Part shown: positions 29,358 through 38,980 of the stretch, piece after piece | How positions within the stretch are numbered: position 1 is the first letter of the stretch | Layout: each line of letters starts with the position of its first letter | Assembly: GCF_000330505.1 (NCBI RefSeq) | Contig: NW_004443615.1 | Location: forward strand, 66,666 to 130,665 | Direction: 5' to 3' | Source of the DNA: Entamoeba invadens IP1 | Lineage: Eukaryota; Evosea; Mastigamoebida; Endamoebidae | DNA: 64,000 bases | Position numbers and translations under genes: made by a program | The notes under the pieces: model-generated | The model's input: the letters and a program-made list of their open reading frames with translations, nothing else | The model's database searches: none | What the model was told of the DNA's origin: nothing

Positions 29358-31382
29358 ATGAGCAACGCAAGAGACCTTATGGCGCAATTTGCAGCTAAAA
29401 AGGGCTTAAAGTTGGACAGTGATACTGAAGCCCAAAAGAAAGCCGCCGATTCCTTAAATCGATATACCCGTACCCGTGACACTGATACTTCTAAGACTGA
29501 ATCGACATCATCTCGTCGCACGATAGACCCTTCTAAAGCAGCTGAAGATGAACGTAAACGGAGAGAAGAAGAACGTGAGAAGGAGAGAGCCCGTCGTAAA
29601 GCTGAACGTGAAGAGGAAGCCCGACGTGATGAAGAACGTCGGAAACAACGCGAAGAAGAGCGCCAGAAAGAGCGCCTTGCGCGGCAACAACAACGCGCGC
29701 AAGAGAAGTTAGAAGAAGAGCGTCTTCAGCGCGAGCGCGAAGAGCGCCGCGCCAAGTTGAAAGCGGAGAGAGAAGCGCAACAAGCCGCCGACGCCGAGAA
29801 AGAAATCGAACGACAAAAGAAGTACGACTTGGAGCGCGAACAACGCCGAAAGCAACGGGAAGCCGAGCGGAATAAGATCGATGTCTTAAATGCCGAAGAA
29901 GTGACTCGACAAAAGGCCGACTATTTGAATCAAGCCACACTCATCGAAGAAAAACAAAAGGTCTCCGACAAAGAAACACCACCAGAGAATAAGACGGAAG
30001 AACTTAAGACTGAAAAGCTTGAAGAGAAAGAGCCAAAAGACGCTTCTAAGATGAGCGTCGAAGTCATCGAATTGAAAGCGATGAATAAAAAGCTCAACGA
30101 CCAAGTCAAGAGTTTGGAGGAATTCAGAGCGAAAGCGGAATTGGCGTCTGCTAAATTGTCGAGAGAGTATGGAACACAAATAGATGGACTTAATAAGACC
30201 GTCACCGATTTGACGACGGAGTTGGAGTTATATAGAGGAAAATTAAGTGAGAAGCCGCTGTTTAATACAAAAGTGCCGAGAGAACAACCATGGCCCGAGG
30301 AAATAGTTCAGCCCGAATTGAAGGTTGGAGTACAAGCCGTTGGGAAATGCGAGGACGAGTATACAATTGGGACTATTCAATACGACGAAGGACTCAAATA
30401 CGACTTTGGTAAAACCAAATTCTATAAGAAGGACGTCTTCTTGCCACCTCCAGTCAGTAAGGAACTCATCGAGAATTTGGTGATGTTAAACAACAACTTG
30501 AAGGCAAGACAACAAGAAGTCGATAAAGAACACAAGAAATACGTTGAGGGGGTCGAGAGGGAAATGAGAGAATTAAGAGAGAAGTACGAGAAGATGAGAG
30601 ACTTGTATGGGGCCGATCTCTCAGATATGCAGAGCAACTTTAATAATAGAGTGTCCAAATCGTTTGGACTTGAGTGTAAAATGGCTGTTGAAGTTGCTGA
30701 AGGGATTAAAGATGTTAAGAAGTACGCAAGATCGAATGGGGTGGATAGGTGGTACTCGTCACCAAGCAAACACGACGATGAGATGTGGGCGAAGTTAAAG
30801 AATGGGAATAACGGCAATGTCGATTACCCTGTCGGACGACACGATTTCAAGGCTCGAGTATTCCAGTTCTATAGATCCGAAGACAACGAATTACTCTGTA
30901 ATGAACTCAGAGTGTTCAAACAAGAAGATTTGAATAGAGGGTGTGGGTATATTATTGACACTTTCAATGAAGTGTTTGTGTACTACGGAACATCAGCTGG
31001 ATGTGTTGAAAGAGCTTCTATTGCAAAGACCGCATTGGCTTATAACAAGTATAGTCAAGACGGAAGAAGTAAGAACACACCAGTTGTCTTGTGTGAACAA
31101 GGCAGAGAACCAATTAGATTCCAAATGCAGTTCAGTAAATGGGATCAAAAGAGGGCTGGGTATCAAGACACTCAAGACATATTCACCGATCGAGACAAAC
31201 ACTTCGATTACGGCAAATTGCTCAAACCAGACGAGTTGCCAAATTGGGTGGACAGAAGTTGCCTTGAAAATTATTTGAACGAAGAAGAATTTAAAGCAGT
31301 TTTCAAAATGGAAAGAAGTGAGTTCAATATGCTCCCTCGTTGGAGAAAAGACGCCGAGAGGAGAAGAAGAAAGCTTTTCTAA
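29358..31382 (+). CDS. villin-like actin-binding protein: coiled coil, gelsolin-type domain, headpiece
   Basis: A 674-residue protein. After a short N-terminus (MSNARDLMAQFAAKKGLKLD), residues about 55-310 are a very long E/R/K-rich coiled coil, with repeated REEERxKERARR-type heptads. A second coiled stretch spans about 375-425. A gelsolin/villin-type domain follows at about 485-605: FKARVFQFYRSEDNELLCNELRVFKQEDLN, YIIDTFNEVFVYYG. The C-terminal 55 residues are a villin headpiece: WVDRSCLENYLNEEEFKAVFKMERSEFNMLPRW, ending with the RRRRKLF tail that matches KKKLKLF of villin. The headpiece binds F-actin, so the protein probably bundles or anchors filaments. The 29550-29900 coding part is unusually GC-rich (GCGC clusters) for this genome, reflecting Arg/Ala/Glu codons. 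ATG 29358 is the first in frame. Confidence 0.88.
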   Translation: MSNARDLMAQFAAKKGLKLDSDTEAQKKAADSLNRYTRTRDTDTSKTESTSSRRTIDPSKAAEDERKRREEEREKERARRKAEREEEARRDEERRKQREEERQKERLARQQQRAQEKLEEERLQREREERRAKLKAEREAQQAADAEKEIERQKKYDLEREQRRKQREAERNKIDVLNAEEVTRQKADYLNQATLIEEKQKVSDKETPPENKTEELKTEKLEEKEPKDASKMSVEVIELKAMNKKLNDQVKSLEEFRAKAELASAKLSREYGTQIDGLNKTVTDLTTELELYRGKLSEKPLFNTKVPREQPWPEEIVQPELKVGVQAVGKCEDEYTIGTIQYDEGLKYDFGKTKFYKKDVFLPPPVSKELIENLVMLNNNLKARQQEVDKEHKKYVEGVEREMRELREKYEKMRDLYGADLSDMQSNFNNRVSKSFGLECKMAVEVAEGIKDVKKYARSNGVDRWYSSPSKHDDEMWAKLKNGNNGNVDYPVGRHDFKARVFQFYRSEDNELLCNELRVFKQEDLNRGCGYIIDTFNEVFVYYGTSAGCVERASIAKTALAYNKYSQDGRSKNTPVVLCEQGREPIRFQMQFSKWDQKRAGYQDTQDIFTDRDKHFDYGKLLKPDELPNWVDRSCLENYLNEEEFKAVFKMERSEFNMLPRWRKDAERRRRKLF

Positions 31383-31663
31383 AAGTGTTAATTCACTTTA
31401 TCGCTTTATTTCGATATATTTTACATGGAAAAAATATTAAATTATATTTTATAGTAACTTAACTATAATTTTAGTTAACAATATCATTAAGCTATAAAAT
31501 TGATAAAATACTACATAAGTATTATATGTTATAGTTTACAATACTCTTAGGTAAATTTATTAAAACAATTAATCTAGAATAACTAAGATATAAAAGAAGA
31601 CCAATTACAATCAAAATTCTTATAATTAAAGTCCAACAACCAATATACGAACTACAAAATCAA

Positions 31664-32179
31664 ATGATTGATCTTGGAAAACTTGTGGAAGTCAATGTAC
31701 GAATGTTTCAAGAGGATATCACCTCTCTTTTTTCAAAGCGTTTTAAAACACCAAAGAACGTGAACAAATTTATAGAGAGAGCAAATATAAACATGAACGA
31801 AAACAAAATTTCCTTCACTTCAATTGGGATTGTTTTTGCACTCCTCTTTTCTGCGTTACTCGAACCAAAAAACATCTGGAGCATTGTTTTCTTTGTTCTT
31901 GTTATTGTGGCTCACCTTGTCATTAAAGAAGTAAACGACGAGATTAACACTAAAATATGGCTGAATGGGTTATTCATCTTTTTGTACTGCGCAACGTTTT
32001 ACTTCCTTGTTGCAACAATTAGCGGAATTGTGCCATTCGCTTTTGTATGTTTGGTCGTCGCATTTGTTGTTGATTATCTCTTGGCCGGTTTCCTTGCTCA
32101 GAAAAAGGAAAAGAGCAACAACAAGAAGGATAAAAAGGATAAGAAAAACAAAGAAAAGACAGAGCTTTCTGTCTTTTAA
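31664..32179 (+). CDS. PRA1-like Rab-acceptor membrane protein
   Basis: A 171-residue protein starting MIDLGKLVEVNVRMFQ. An amphipathic N-terminus is followed by two pairs of hydrophobic segments, about 47-62 / 65-82 and about 99-118 / 121-142, separated by the polar KEVNDEINTKIWLNG. The tail is strongly basic (KKEKSNNKKDKKDKKNKEK) and ends ELSVF. This four-segment hairpin layout, with helix-breaking loops, is that of PRA1/Yip3 proteins, which bind prenylated Rabs and shape ER-Golgi membranes. The pattern match is good but the family's conserved sequence motifs are weak, so other small hairpin proteins remain possible. No intron is seen. Confidence 0.6.
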   Translation: MIDLGKLVEVNVRMFQEDITSLFSKRFKTPKNVNKFIERANINMNENKISFTSIGIVFALLFSALLEPKNIWSIVFFVLVIVAHLVIKEVNDEINTKIWLNGLFIFLYCATFYFLVATISGIVPFAFVCLVVAFVVDYLLAGFLAQKKEKSNNKKDKKDKKNKEKTELSVF

Positions 32180-32614
32180 TTTGCACTTTTAATTTTGTTT
32201 TAGTTGGATGGCATTTTTTTGTGTAATTTTGGCGAATATTATTACTTGGAAAAATTTGCTTTAATTAATCAGTTTTTTGCCTAAGATTTTTCAAATAAAT
32301 ATTGCGACAAAATGTTATAAGACAATATTTTTAGTAGCATTATTTTTTTCAAGTTATTTTAATTATAATTATCAAAATTTTGTAGTTCTGTAATTTAAAT
32401 AATCAACTATAATATATTGTTAATTTAATTATAAACTGTAGTTTCTATAATCAGTCAAAACCAATTCGATAAAAATGATTAAAATATAACTTTTTTTAAT
32501 GGTTTTATCAACAAACTATTCGGCGAACTGAAAGAACTGACTAACGATAACTCTAACACCAAACTTTAACCAAACAATATATAAGCTACAAACTTGAAAG
32601 AAGAAGACATTCAA
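32180..32614. other. actin upstream region
   Basis: About 435 bases of AT-rich DNA before actin. The last 90 bases are richer in C and contain two GAACT boxes and a TATATAAG, listed separately. Confidence 0.4.
32525..32584 (+). promoter_or_regulatory. likely actin core promoter
   Basis: GAACT at 32525-32529 and again at 32534-32538 resemble the Entamoeba GAAC element; AATATATAAG at 32575-32584 could be the TATA-like element, 30 bases before the ATG. Entamoeba core promoters are known to combine GAAC, a TATA-like box and an initiator with very short leaders. The arrangement fits, but no transcript start is visible. Confidence 0.4.
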
Positions 32615-33748
32615 ATGGGAGAAGAAGGAGAAGTACAAGCACTTGTCGTAGACAATGGATCCGGTATGTGCAAGGCCGGTTTTGCTGGTGATGACGCCCC
32701 ACGAGCTGTCTTCCCATCAATTGTTGGCAGACCAAAACAAGTCTCAGTCATGGCTGGTATGGGCAACAAGGACACCTATGTCGGAGATGAAGCACAATCA
32801 AAGAGAGGTATCTTGACTTTGAAGTACCCAATTGAGCACGGTATTGTCAACAACTGGGACGACATGGAGAAGATCTGGCACCACACTTTCTACAACGAAC
32901 TCAGAATTGCACCAGAAGAGCACCCAGTCCTCTTGACTGAAGCCCCAATGAACCCAAAGGCTAACAGAGAAAAGATGACACAAATCATGTTTGAGACTTT
33001 CAACGTCCCAGCCATGTACGTTGGAATTCAAGCTGTCCTTTCATTGTACGCCTCTGGTAGAACCACTGGAATCGTCATGGATTCTGGTGACGGTGTTTCT
33101 CACTGTGTCCCGATCTATGAAGGTTTCTCACTCCCACACGCCATCCTCAGAATTGATCTTGCTGGTCGTGATCTCACTGACTACCTCATGAAGATCTTGA
33201 CTGAAAGAGGTTATGCTTTCACTACAACTGCTGAAAGAGAAATTGTCAGAGACATCAAGGAGAAGCTCTGCTACGTTGCTCTTGACTTCAACGAAGAAAT
33301 GCAAAAGGCTGCCTCATCATCAGAACTCGAGAAGTCATACGAACTTCCAGATGGTCAAGTCATCACCATTGGCAACGAAAGATTCAGATGCCCAGAAGCA
33401 CTCTTCCAGCCATCATTCCTTGGTATGGAAGCATCAGGTATTCACGAGACAACTTACAACTCAATCATGAAGTGCGATGTCGATATCAGAAAGGACTTGT
33501 ACGGAAACATCGTCTTGTCTGGTGGAACATCAATGTACCCAGGCATCAACGACAGACTTGAGAAGGAGATGGTTGCTCTTGCACCACCAACAATGAAGAT
33601 CAAGGTCATTGCACCACCAGAGAGAAAGTACTCTGTCTGGATCGGAGGCTCAATTCTTGCCTCATTGTCCACTTTCCAAAACATGTGGATCACCAAGGAA
33701 GAGTACGACGAGTCTGGCCCAGCCATCGTCCACAGAAAGTGCTTCTAA
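32615..33748 (+). CDS. act: actin
   Basis: A 377-residue actin starting [20 protein letters not shown] at ATG 32615; the upstream TTG frame is ignored. All subdomains are present: phosphate loop 1 [24 protein letters not shown], DNase loop region [28 protein letters not shown], phosphate loop 2 [43 protein letters not shown] and the C-terminal [10 protein letters not shown]. It is close to Entamoeba actins but differs at several usually invariant places: [33 protein letters not shown] where canonical actin has SHTVP...[25 protein letters not shown]. Codon use is markedly C-ending (CTC, TTC, AAC, AAG), unlike neighbours, indicating high expression. It is therefore probably a functional paralogue within the actin family. 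It is intronless. Confidence 0.97.
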   Translation: MGEEGEVQALVVDNGSGMCKAGFAGDDAPRAVFPSIVGRPKQVSVMAGMGNKDTYVGDEAQSKRGILTLKYPIEHGIVNNWDDMEKIWHHTFYNELRIAPEEHPVLLTEAPMNPKANREKMTQIMFETFNVPAMYVGIQAVLSLYASGRTTGIVMDSGDGVSHCVPIYEGFSLPHAILRIDLAGRDLTDYLMKILTERGYAFTTTAEREIVRDIKEKLCYVALDFNEEMQKAASSSELEKSYELPDGQVITIGNERFRCPEALFQPSFLGMEASGIHETTYNSIMKCDVDIRKDLYGNIVLSGGTSMYPGINDRLEKEMVALAPPTMKIKVIAPPERKYSVWIGGSILASLSTFQNMWITKEEYDESGPAIVHRKCF

Positions 33749-34098
33749 TTCATTCACATTTTACTTTTCTATTCTCTTTTTTATACAACAAAACATTTCA
33801 TTAATTTAATATTTTTAGTTTAAAATAGTTGTTTATCACCAAACACAACACACAAATACAAAACAGATTTCACTTACATGATACTATTTAGAAATGTATA
33901 AATTACTGACTCATTCATTTTAAAACGAGTTGCTAACTTCAAAAAAGTAAGTGGCAACTTCAGTATCAACAGAAAGTAATACTCGTGGCAATTTTATATG
34001 CATTTCCATAATTGAGAAATTATCAAATTGTGACATTCAATGGAATATCAACTAAAACCAAAGTAATCATCTCATATATTGATTATTTAACTCATTTA

Positions 34099-35732
34099 TA
34101 GTCAAACCTTGGCATTTTCCAAACCAGGGCTTTTAAAAACAAAGTTAAAAAGACAAGGGTTGATTTTTATTGAATAATGGTTTCAGAAAATTTAAAATAA
34201 ACTTTTTGATGGCAATTCTAATTTAAAGTTTGAATAAAACAAAATTGTTTTAACTTGTCTTTTCGATTTTTTGGGGCTTTATTTTTTTAGTTGGTATTTA
34301 AAAAAAATAAAAAATAAAAATGGCAAAAGTTTTTCTTTGGTTTTTTATTCAATAAATGAAAAATGGATAATCTGTTGTTCTTTGTGATAACATAACAGCC
34401 ACATTGTAAATATAACAGTATAATTTGATACTTTGTTGTTGCTGGAAATAATTTTAAAGTAAAATTTACACCTTTAAAATATGCTTCACAAGTCGATGTT
34501 CAATTCTGATTAAAACATAAAATAATAATTATCAATTGTTTTTCAGACTTAATTTAACAGACTTTAAGTGTAATTATATTAGTTAACATTATTTCGCGTT
34601 TTAAAACAAACTTGATAATCAAACAGAAGATGTTTATTCATTTCATATGATAGATGTATTTGAACTAATTGTTGCACCACTATCCATGTTTTCAATTGTG
34701 TTTAACAGTCAACATAAAAAGTTTTTATTCAATACTTACTGTTGAACATAGAGTCAGTCTTTAAACGTTATCTGGTGCCTTTTGGACCATAAAGATTTAA
34801 TATTTCGGGAAGCCGTCCCAAAAACCCATCCCAATTGTTTCGGGTTTTTTCACACTTTACCTAATGCCCGATTTTTAGACAATATTAAAGCTATTTTGTC
34901 CACTAGATATCGTTTGAGACAAGATAATGTTAAAAGACTGGCTCTATGTTTTATTACAAATATAAAATAAAAAAATAAATAATAATTACATAAACTTTGG
35001 TAAATTTGTGAAAGAAAAATTCTTTGATATTAAATTTTTATATATTTATAAAATATGTGCTAAAATTTTGATTTTTGCCATTATTTTAGTTTTTGTGTGT
35101 TTTTTGATTAACAAAGAAATTGAAGTATAACTAAAAATAATTTGGATTTATGTTATTTATTGAAATCACAATGTAATCGAGTTCTTAAATCTTGCCACGT
35201 GGGGACGGGGGTTTGAAATTTTGAGAGCCCTGTCCAAACCTCGACAATCTCAAAAATTTGATTGGTTGTTAGAATTATTTTTTAAAATGCGAGATAATCT
35301 AAAGTTAGTTTATTTTACAATTAAATTAAATTTAATTAAACCTTAAATATTTGGCGTTTTCGGTTTTAAACACACAATAAAAACTTTGGATAATAACAAA
35401 CACACTGATACTCAGAATAAACAAATTATACTGATAGTTGATAACTTTAATTTACATAATTTGTTCATCAACAAAAATAATTCAATTTCTTCAACCAATT
35501 GGACGATAGCCAGAATAGAATGCTTATTTGGTTTCAAAAATTTAAGGATTTTTTATAATTAAACATAATTTAATTAACTGTGGTTTTTACACTAATTTGT
35601 TTTTTGCTGCAAATATTTACAAATCACAAATTATTAACTAATATAACAATTTATGACAAAATTCAAAATGTTCAATTTGGAAAATGTCGAGGTTTTTCAA
35701 ATAAAAAATTGAAAAGAATCGAGGTTTGACTA
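34099..35732. mobile_element. degenerate non-autonomous DNA transposon, TA-flanked TIRs
   Basis: The left end TAGTCAAACCTTGGCATTTT (34099 on) and the reverse complement of the right end, TAGTCAAACCTCGATTCTTT (from 35732), are terminal inverted repeats flanked by TA on both sides, the target duplication of the Tc1/mariner/pogo superfamily. The motif AAACCTCGACATTTTCC recurs just inside the right end (about 35688-35710), and AAACCTCGACAATCTC at about 35236-35251. A hairpin with arms about 35211-35226 and 35248-35263 lies in the middle. No transposase frame remains. The superfamily assignment rests only on the TA and general TIR form. Confidence 0.55.
34745..34950. mobile_element. 206-bp inverted-repeat element (MITE-like), nested
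   Basis: The first 30 bases (AACATAGAGTCAGTCTTTAA...) and the reverse complement of the last 30 (AACATAGAGCCAGTCTTTTA...) agree at 26 positions. It lies inside the 34099-35732 element. The interior, less AT-rich than its surroundings, carries an open frame over most of its length that starts only with TTG; I do not treat it as a gene. Flanking duplication is not clear. Confidence 0.5.
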
Positions 35733-35889
35733 TAATAATTTCATTAACAATGAATAAATTAAACAATCCTGGAAGTGAGTATTTTAGCTGGGCAAGAACG
35801 CAATTTTGAATATTTTACTTTTTATATTATAATTATTCATATTTAAAAATCATTTAGTGTTATTTAAATATATATTTGATCATCAAGTA

Positions 35890-36110
35890 CAGTAGGAGGA
35901 AATATGGGGATGCTAGAAAAAGGAGGATGCTCGTAACTATTGGTTAATTTTAATTGAAAAATAATAAAATTACTATTAATTTTAATATAAATTATTAATC
36001 AAAAAATTAATAAAAAGGAAAAACCAAAATAAATTTATGTTAATTATTTATTATTAATAATATTAAATTAATTAATATTTAAATTAGCATCCCACTTTTT
36101 CAGTTAACTG
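35890..36110. mobile_element. Tc1/mariner-type MITE, copy 1
   Basis: Starts CAGTAGGAGGAAATATGGGG and ends, read inverted, CAGTTAACTGAAAAAGTGGG, with TA on both sides (35888-35889 and 36111-36112). Each end has GGATGCT motifs. The left end continues GGATGCTCGTAACTATTGG and matches the right end of copy 2; the right end (GGATGCTAATTTAAA) matches the left end of copy 2 but has lost about 17 bases. Thus the copies are in opposite orientation. No coding capacity. Confidence 0.75.
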
Positions 36111-36228
36111 TACAGAAACGTTTGACTCTTTTATAATAAATTTTAATTTAGAATTTTTTTTAAATGTTTAAAAGAATAAAATGATTCAATATAGCAAAAA
36201 AATAAAAAGTTAAATATAAATGATGATA

Positions 36229-36390
36229 CAGTAGGAGGAAATAGAGGGATGCTGAGAAAAAAGTAGGATGCTAATCTAAAAATAATTTTATTTTGGTTTT
36301 TTTTTAATTTTATTGGTTATTTTGTATTTAAAATAACCAATAGTCGCGAGCATCCTCCTTTCTCTAGCATCCCTCTATTTCCTCCTACTG
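36229..36390. mobile_element. Tc1/mariner-type MITE, copy 2
   Basis: 162 bp. The ends CAGTAGGAGGAAATAGAGGG (left) and the identical 20 bases inverted on the right form long TIRs of over 40 bp, each with two GGATGCT repeats, flanked by TA (36227-36228, 36391-36392). The interior has AT-rich DNA and a short inverted GGTTATTTTGTATTTAAAATAACC-like hairpin. It is inverted relative to copy 1, 118 bases away. Confidence 0.8.
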
Positions 36391-38434
36391 TAATAGTTTT
36401 TTAAAAAAAATACTAAACTGATTTTCTTTCTTTCTCAATTCAATATTTATTTAATTTCACAAAGTTACAAACTAATTTTAACTTTATGTGTCTGGGGGTC
36501 ATTGTCATTCTCATCGTAAATTTATATTTTCAGTTTGAGTTGCATTTTAAATAAAAATAATAATTAATAACTTGTTATTATTTGTTTTATTAAAAAGTGT
36601 TTAATATTATATTAAAAAAAGACTTAACTTTATTGTTTTTTTATCATAAAATATCGTTGATTATTTGTAAAATGATCAACCATTTTAATAGTAAATTTAG
36701 TAATAATAATATTATGTTATTGAACTTAATTGTCTGACTAAAATTGTAATAATTGTTTTTATAATTGTTTATTTATTATTTATTTATTGTTTATAAATAA
36801 ATAAAATACAATAAAAATGTTCTTGTTGATAAAAAGACAAAAAAATATTAAAACTTCAAATAAAATTTACCAATAAAAAAATTATTAAAAATAAATTTAA
36901 TTTTTCATATTTTTTATTAATTTATTAGACAACAATATTATTTTTTTATATAAACAATATCTTTTGCGATAAAAATTCAAATATAATTTCAATTAATAAT
37001 ATATTTCACATTACAAATTATTAATATACAACAAAAGTCAAATATAATATTTCATTGAATTAGAAATAAATTCAAAACCAGACCAAAACATTATTACATT
37101 TTACAATATCATTAAAAACAATAAAAATTATTGTCATTTTAACTGATTTTTATTTAAAATATCTCAATTTTTCAATTAAACAAGTTGATATAAAACAACT
37201 TATTATTGTTTTGAAAAATTCTTTTATTATCAAACATTTTTTATATAAAATATGAAATGAAATAAATATTTAAACATTAACAAAAAACAAATATTATTAT
37301 TAAAGCAAATTATTTATTATTCACAACAATCTTTTGCAATTAAAAACAATGGTTTGATTGTTTTTGTTGAGTGAAAACAGTTTGAGTAAATTTAAAACAA
37401 ATATTTCAAAATGATAAATACATTCAACAACTTTAAAGCAAAAATCGATTATACAAAAATGATGTTAATTGTTAATTAATACACGTCGAATTATTTTTGC
37501 ATCATTACAATTATTTATGATTGTTGTTTAAATTGACACATTTGCATTTTTTTCTTTCAAAATTCATTTAATTTTTTAATTCGGAATTAAAAAACAATTA
37601 AAATGATATATATATTGTTTTTATTCATTTTCAATGCTAAACCAAATAAAAATGATTAAAAAGGTATTTATTTTGACATTTTAAAATAATGTATGTCTTT
37701 TTATTTATTTGAAATTTTTGTTTGTTTATCTGTAAAACGAGATTTTTCATTATTGGTTTTGTAAATTAAAATATTTTAATTAAAAACATTGTAATTCAAT
37801 TTGAGTTTCAATTGAATATTTCTAAAAATATTTTTCAATCATTTTGTCGCATTTTAAAAATATAATAATTTCCAAAATTATTAAAATGTTTCATATTTTA
37901 ATCATCAATGAAATGTGATCAATTTACTATGCATTTAACAAAAAGAATGTATTTATCATTCATATTTTTGTTACATAGATATTTTGTAAATGATAATACA
38001 AATTAATTGTAAAACAATTAACAATTCTTGGTTAATGATGAGTGTATAATCAAAAAAATATAAATCCAATTTTTAAACTTAAGACAATTCTACACGTTTT
38101 TGATAATCCGTTTTTGAGTTTATTTTATTTTTATTTTAATTAAAACATACCCCCAAAATAATTAATTATTTTTTTAAATTGTATGGATCAAGAAAAATAT
38201 AGAAATGTAGTATTTATTTTTATTTTAAAAACAAAAAGTGTTTATGTCATATTGGTTTAGTCTGTTATTTTTTATTTTTTAATGTTTTAAATTAAAGTTT
38301 AATAATTTATTAATTTATTAATTTATTATTTTTATTATTTTTTTGAAATGATAATTTTTTAATTTTTAATAGTTAATAAATAATACTTAATTAAAAAATT
38401 TCAATTTTTTGCGACAAATCATTTAAGCGAACAA

Positions 38435-38980
38435 TCAATTATTGAGATATTTGTTGATAGTCTCATCCATCCGATTAATTACAATTTCATTATTCAATCC
38501 AAACTGCTTGTAAATATAGTCGTTAATCAGAATTCCCATTCTTTCAATCTCCTTTTTGTCGTGTCTTTTATTGTCGAAACTTATCGAATCGATCATTTCG
38601 GTGCGCGCATTCCCATTTTTGCCACCAATTGTAGTTGTCTCTGATTTATAGCCAAGTTCTCTCAAAAAATCAAGCATAAAATGTAGACTTTCGACGATCT
38701 TGTTGTTTTCTCCCCGTCGGATTGCTGTTTTCTCGGGCGTCCCATGCCGTATAGCGTATTCCCGTATCTCTTTCACCCGCCGTTGAATGAATCTGTTGAA
38801 CTCGATGACATCGTTTCTTGCCCAAAACGCTTTAACTGTCAAAAACTGTTTCGCAACGATCGACTTTTTTCGAGGGGAAATGAAGGAAATGGAAAAATGT
38901 CTGTTGATTAAACCCACAAATACCGCTTGTTCATACACTTGATAATTACGAGTTTCTTGAAACGGATGATGGTTGGTCAT
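38435..38980 (-). CDS. small orphan protein, family member A
   Basis: A 181-residue protein starting MTNHHPFQETRNYQVYEQ. It is basic and mostly helical, with no signal peptide or membrane segment. Landmarks: VKEIREYAIRHGTPEKTAIRR (about 68-88), ESLHFMLDFLRELGYKSE (about 97-114) and ERMGILINDYIYKQFG. The gene is isolated in the AT-rich desert, 4.7 kb from actin and 5.4 kb from the next gene. It has a similar size, strand and layout to the gene at 44395-44946. The two can be aligned loosely around the ESLHFMLDFL / EAFHFIEDIL block, so they are probably diverged paralogues. Function unknown; the basic, helical character would allow nucleic-acid binding, a guess only. Confidence 0.65.
   Translation of the reverse strand: MTNHHPFQETRNYQVYEQAVFVGLINRHFSISFISPRKKSIVAKQFLTVKAFWARNDVIEFNRFIQRRVKEIREYAIRHGTPEKTAIRRGENNKIVESLHFMLDFLRELGYKSETTTIGGKNGNARTEMIDSISFDNKRHDKKEIERMGILINDYIYKQFGLNNEIVINRMDETINKYLNN

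Larger units (their letters stand above)
33749..38434. other. 4.7-kb gene desert with inverted-repeat elements
   Basis: Extremely AT-rich. It contains the TIR elements at 34099-35732, 35890-36110 and 36229-36390. The 36400-38434 part is almost pure A/T with frequent poly-A/T runs and shows no frame longer than chance. No RNA gene recognised. Confidence 0.6.

Noticed and set aside
29533..30205. Minus-strand frames of 91-135 codons across the villin-like gene
   Set aside because: They are shadows of the highly repetitive Glu/Arg coiled-coil coding sequence.
34782..34970. 62-codon frame that looks somewhat protein-like
   Set aside because: TTG start and lies almost exactly inside an inverted-repeat element; no independent coding evidence.
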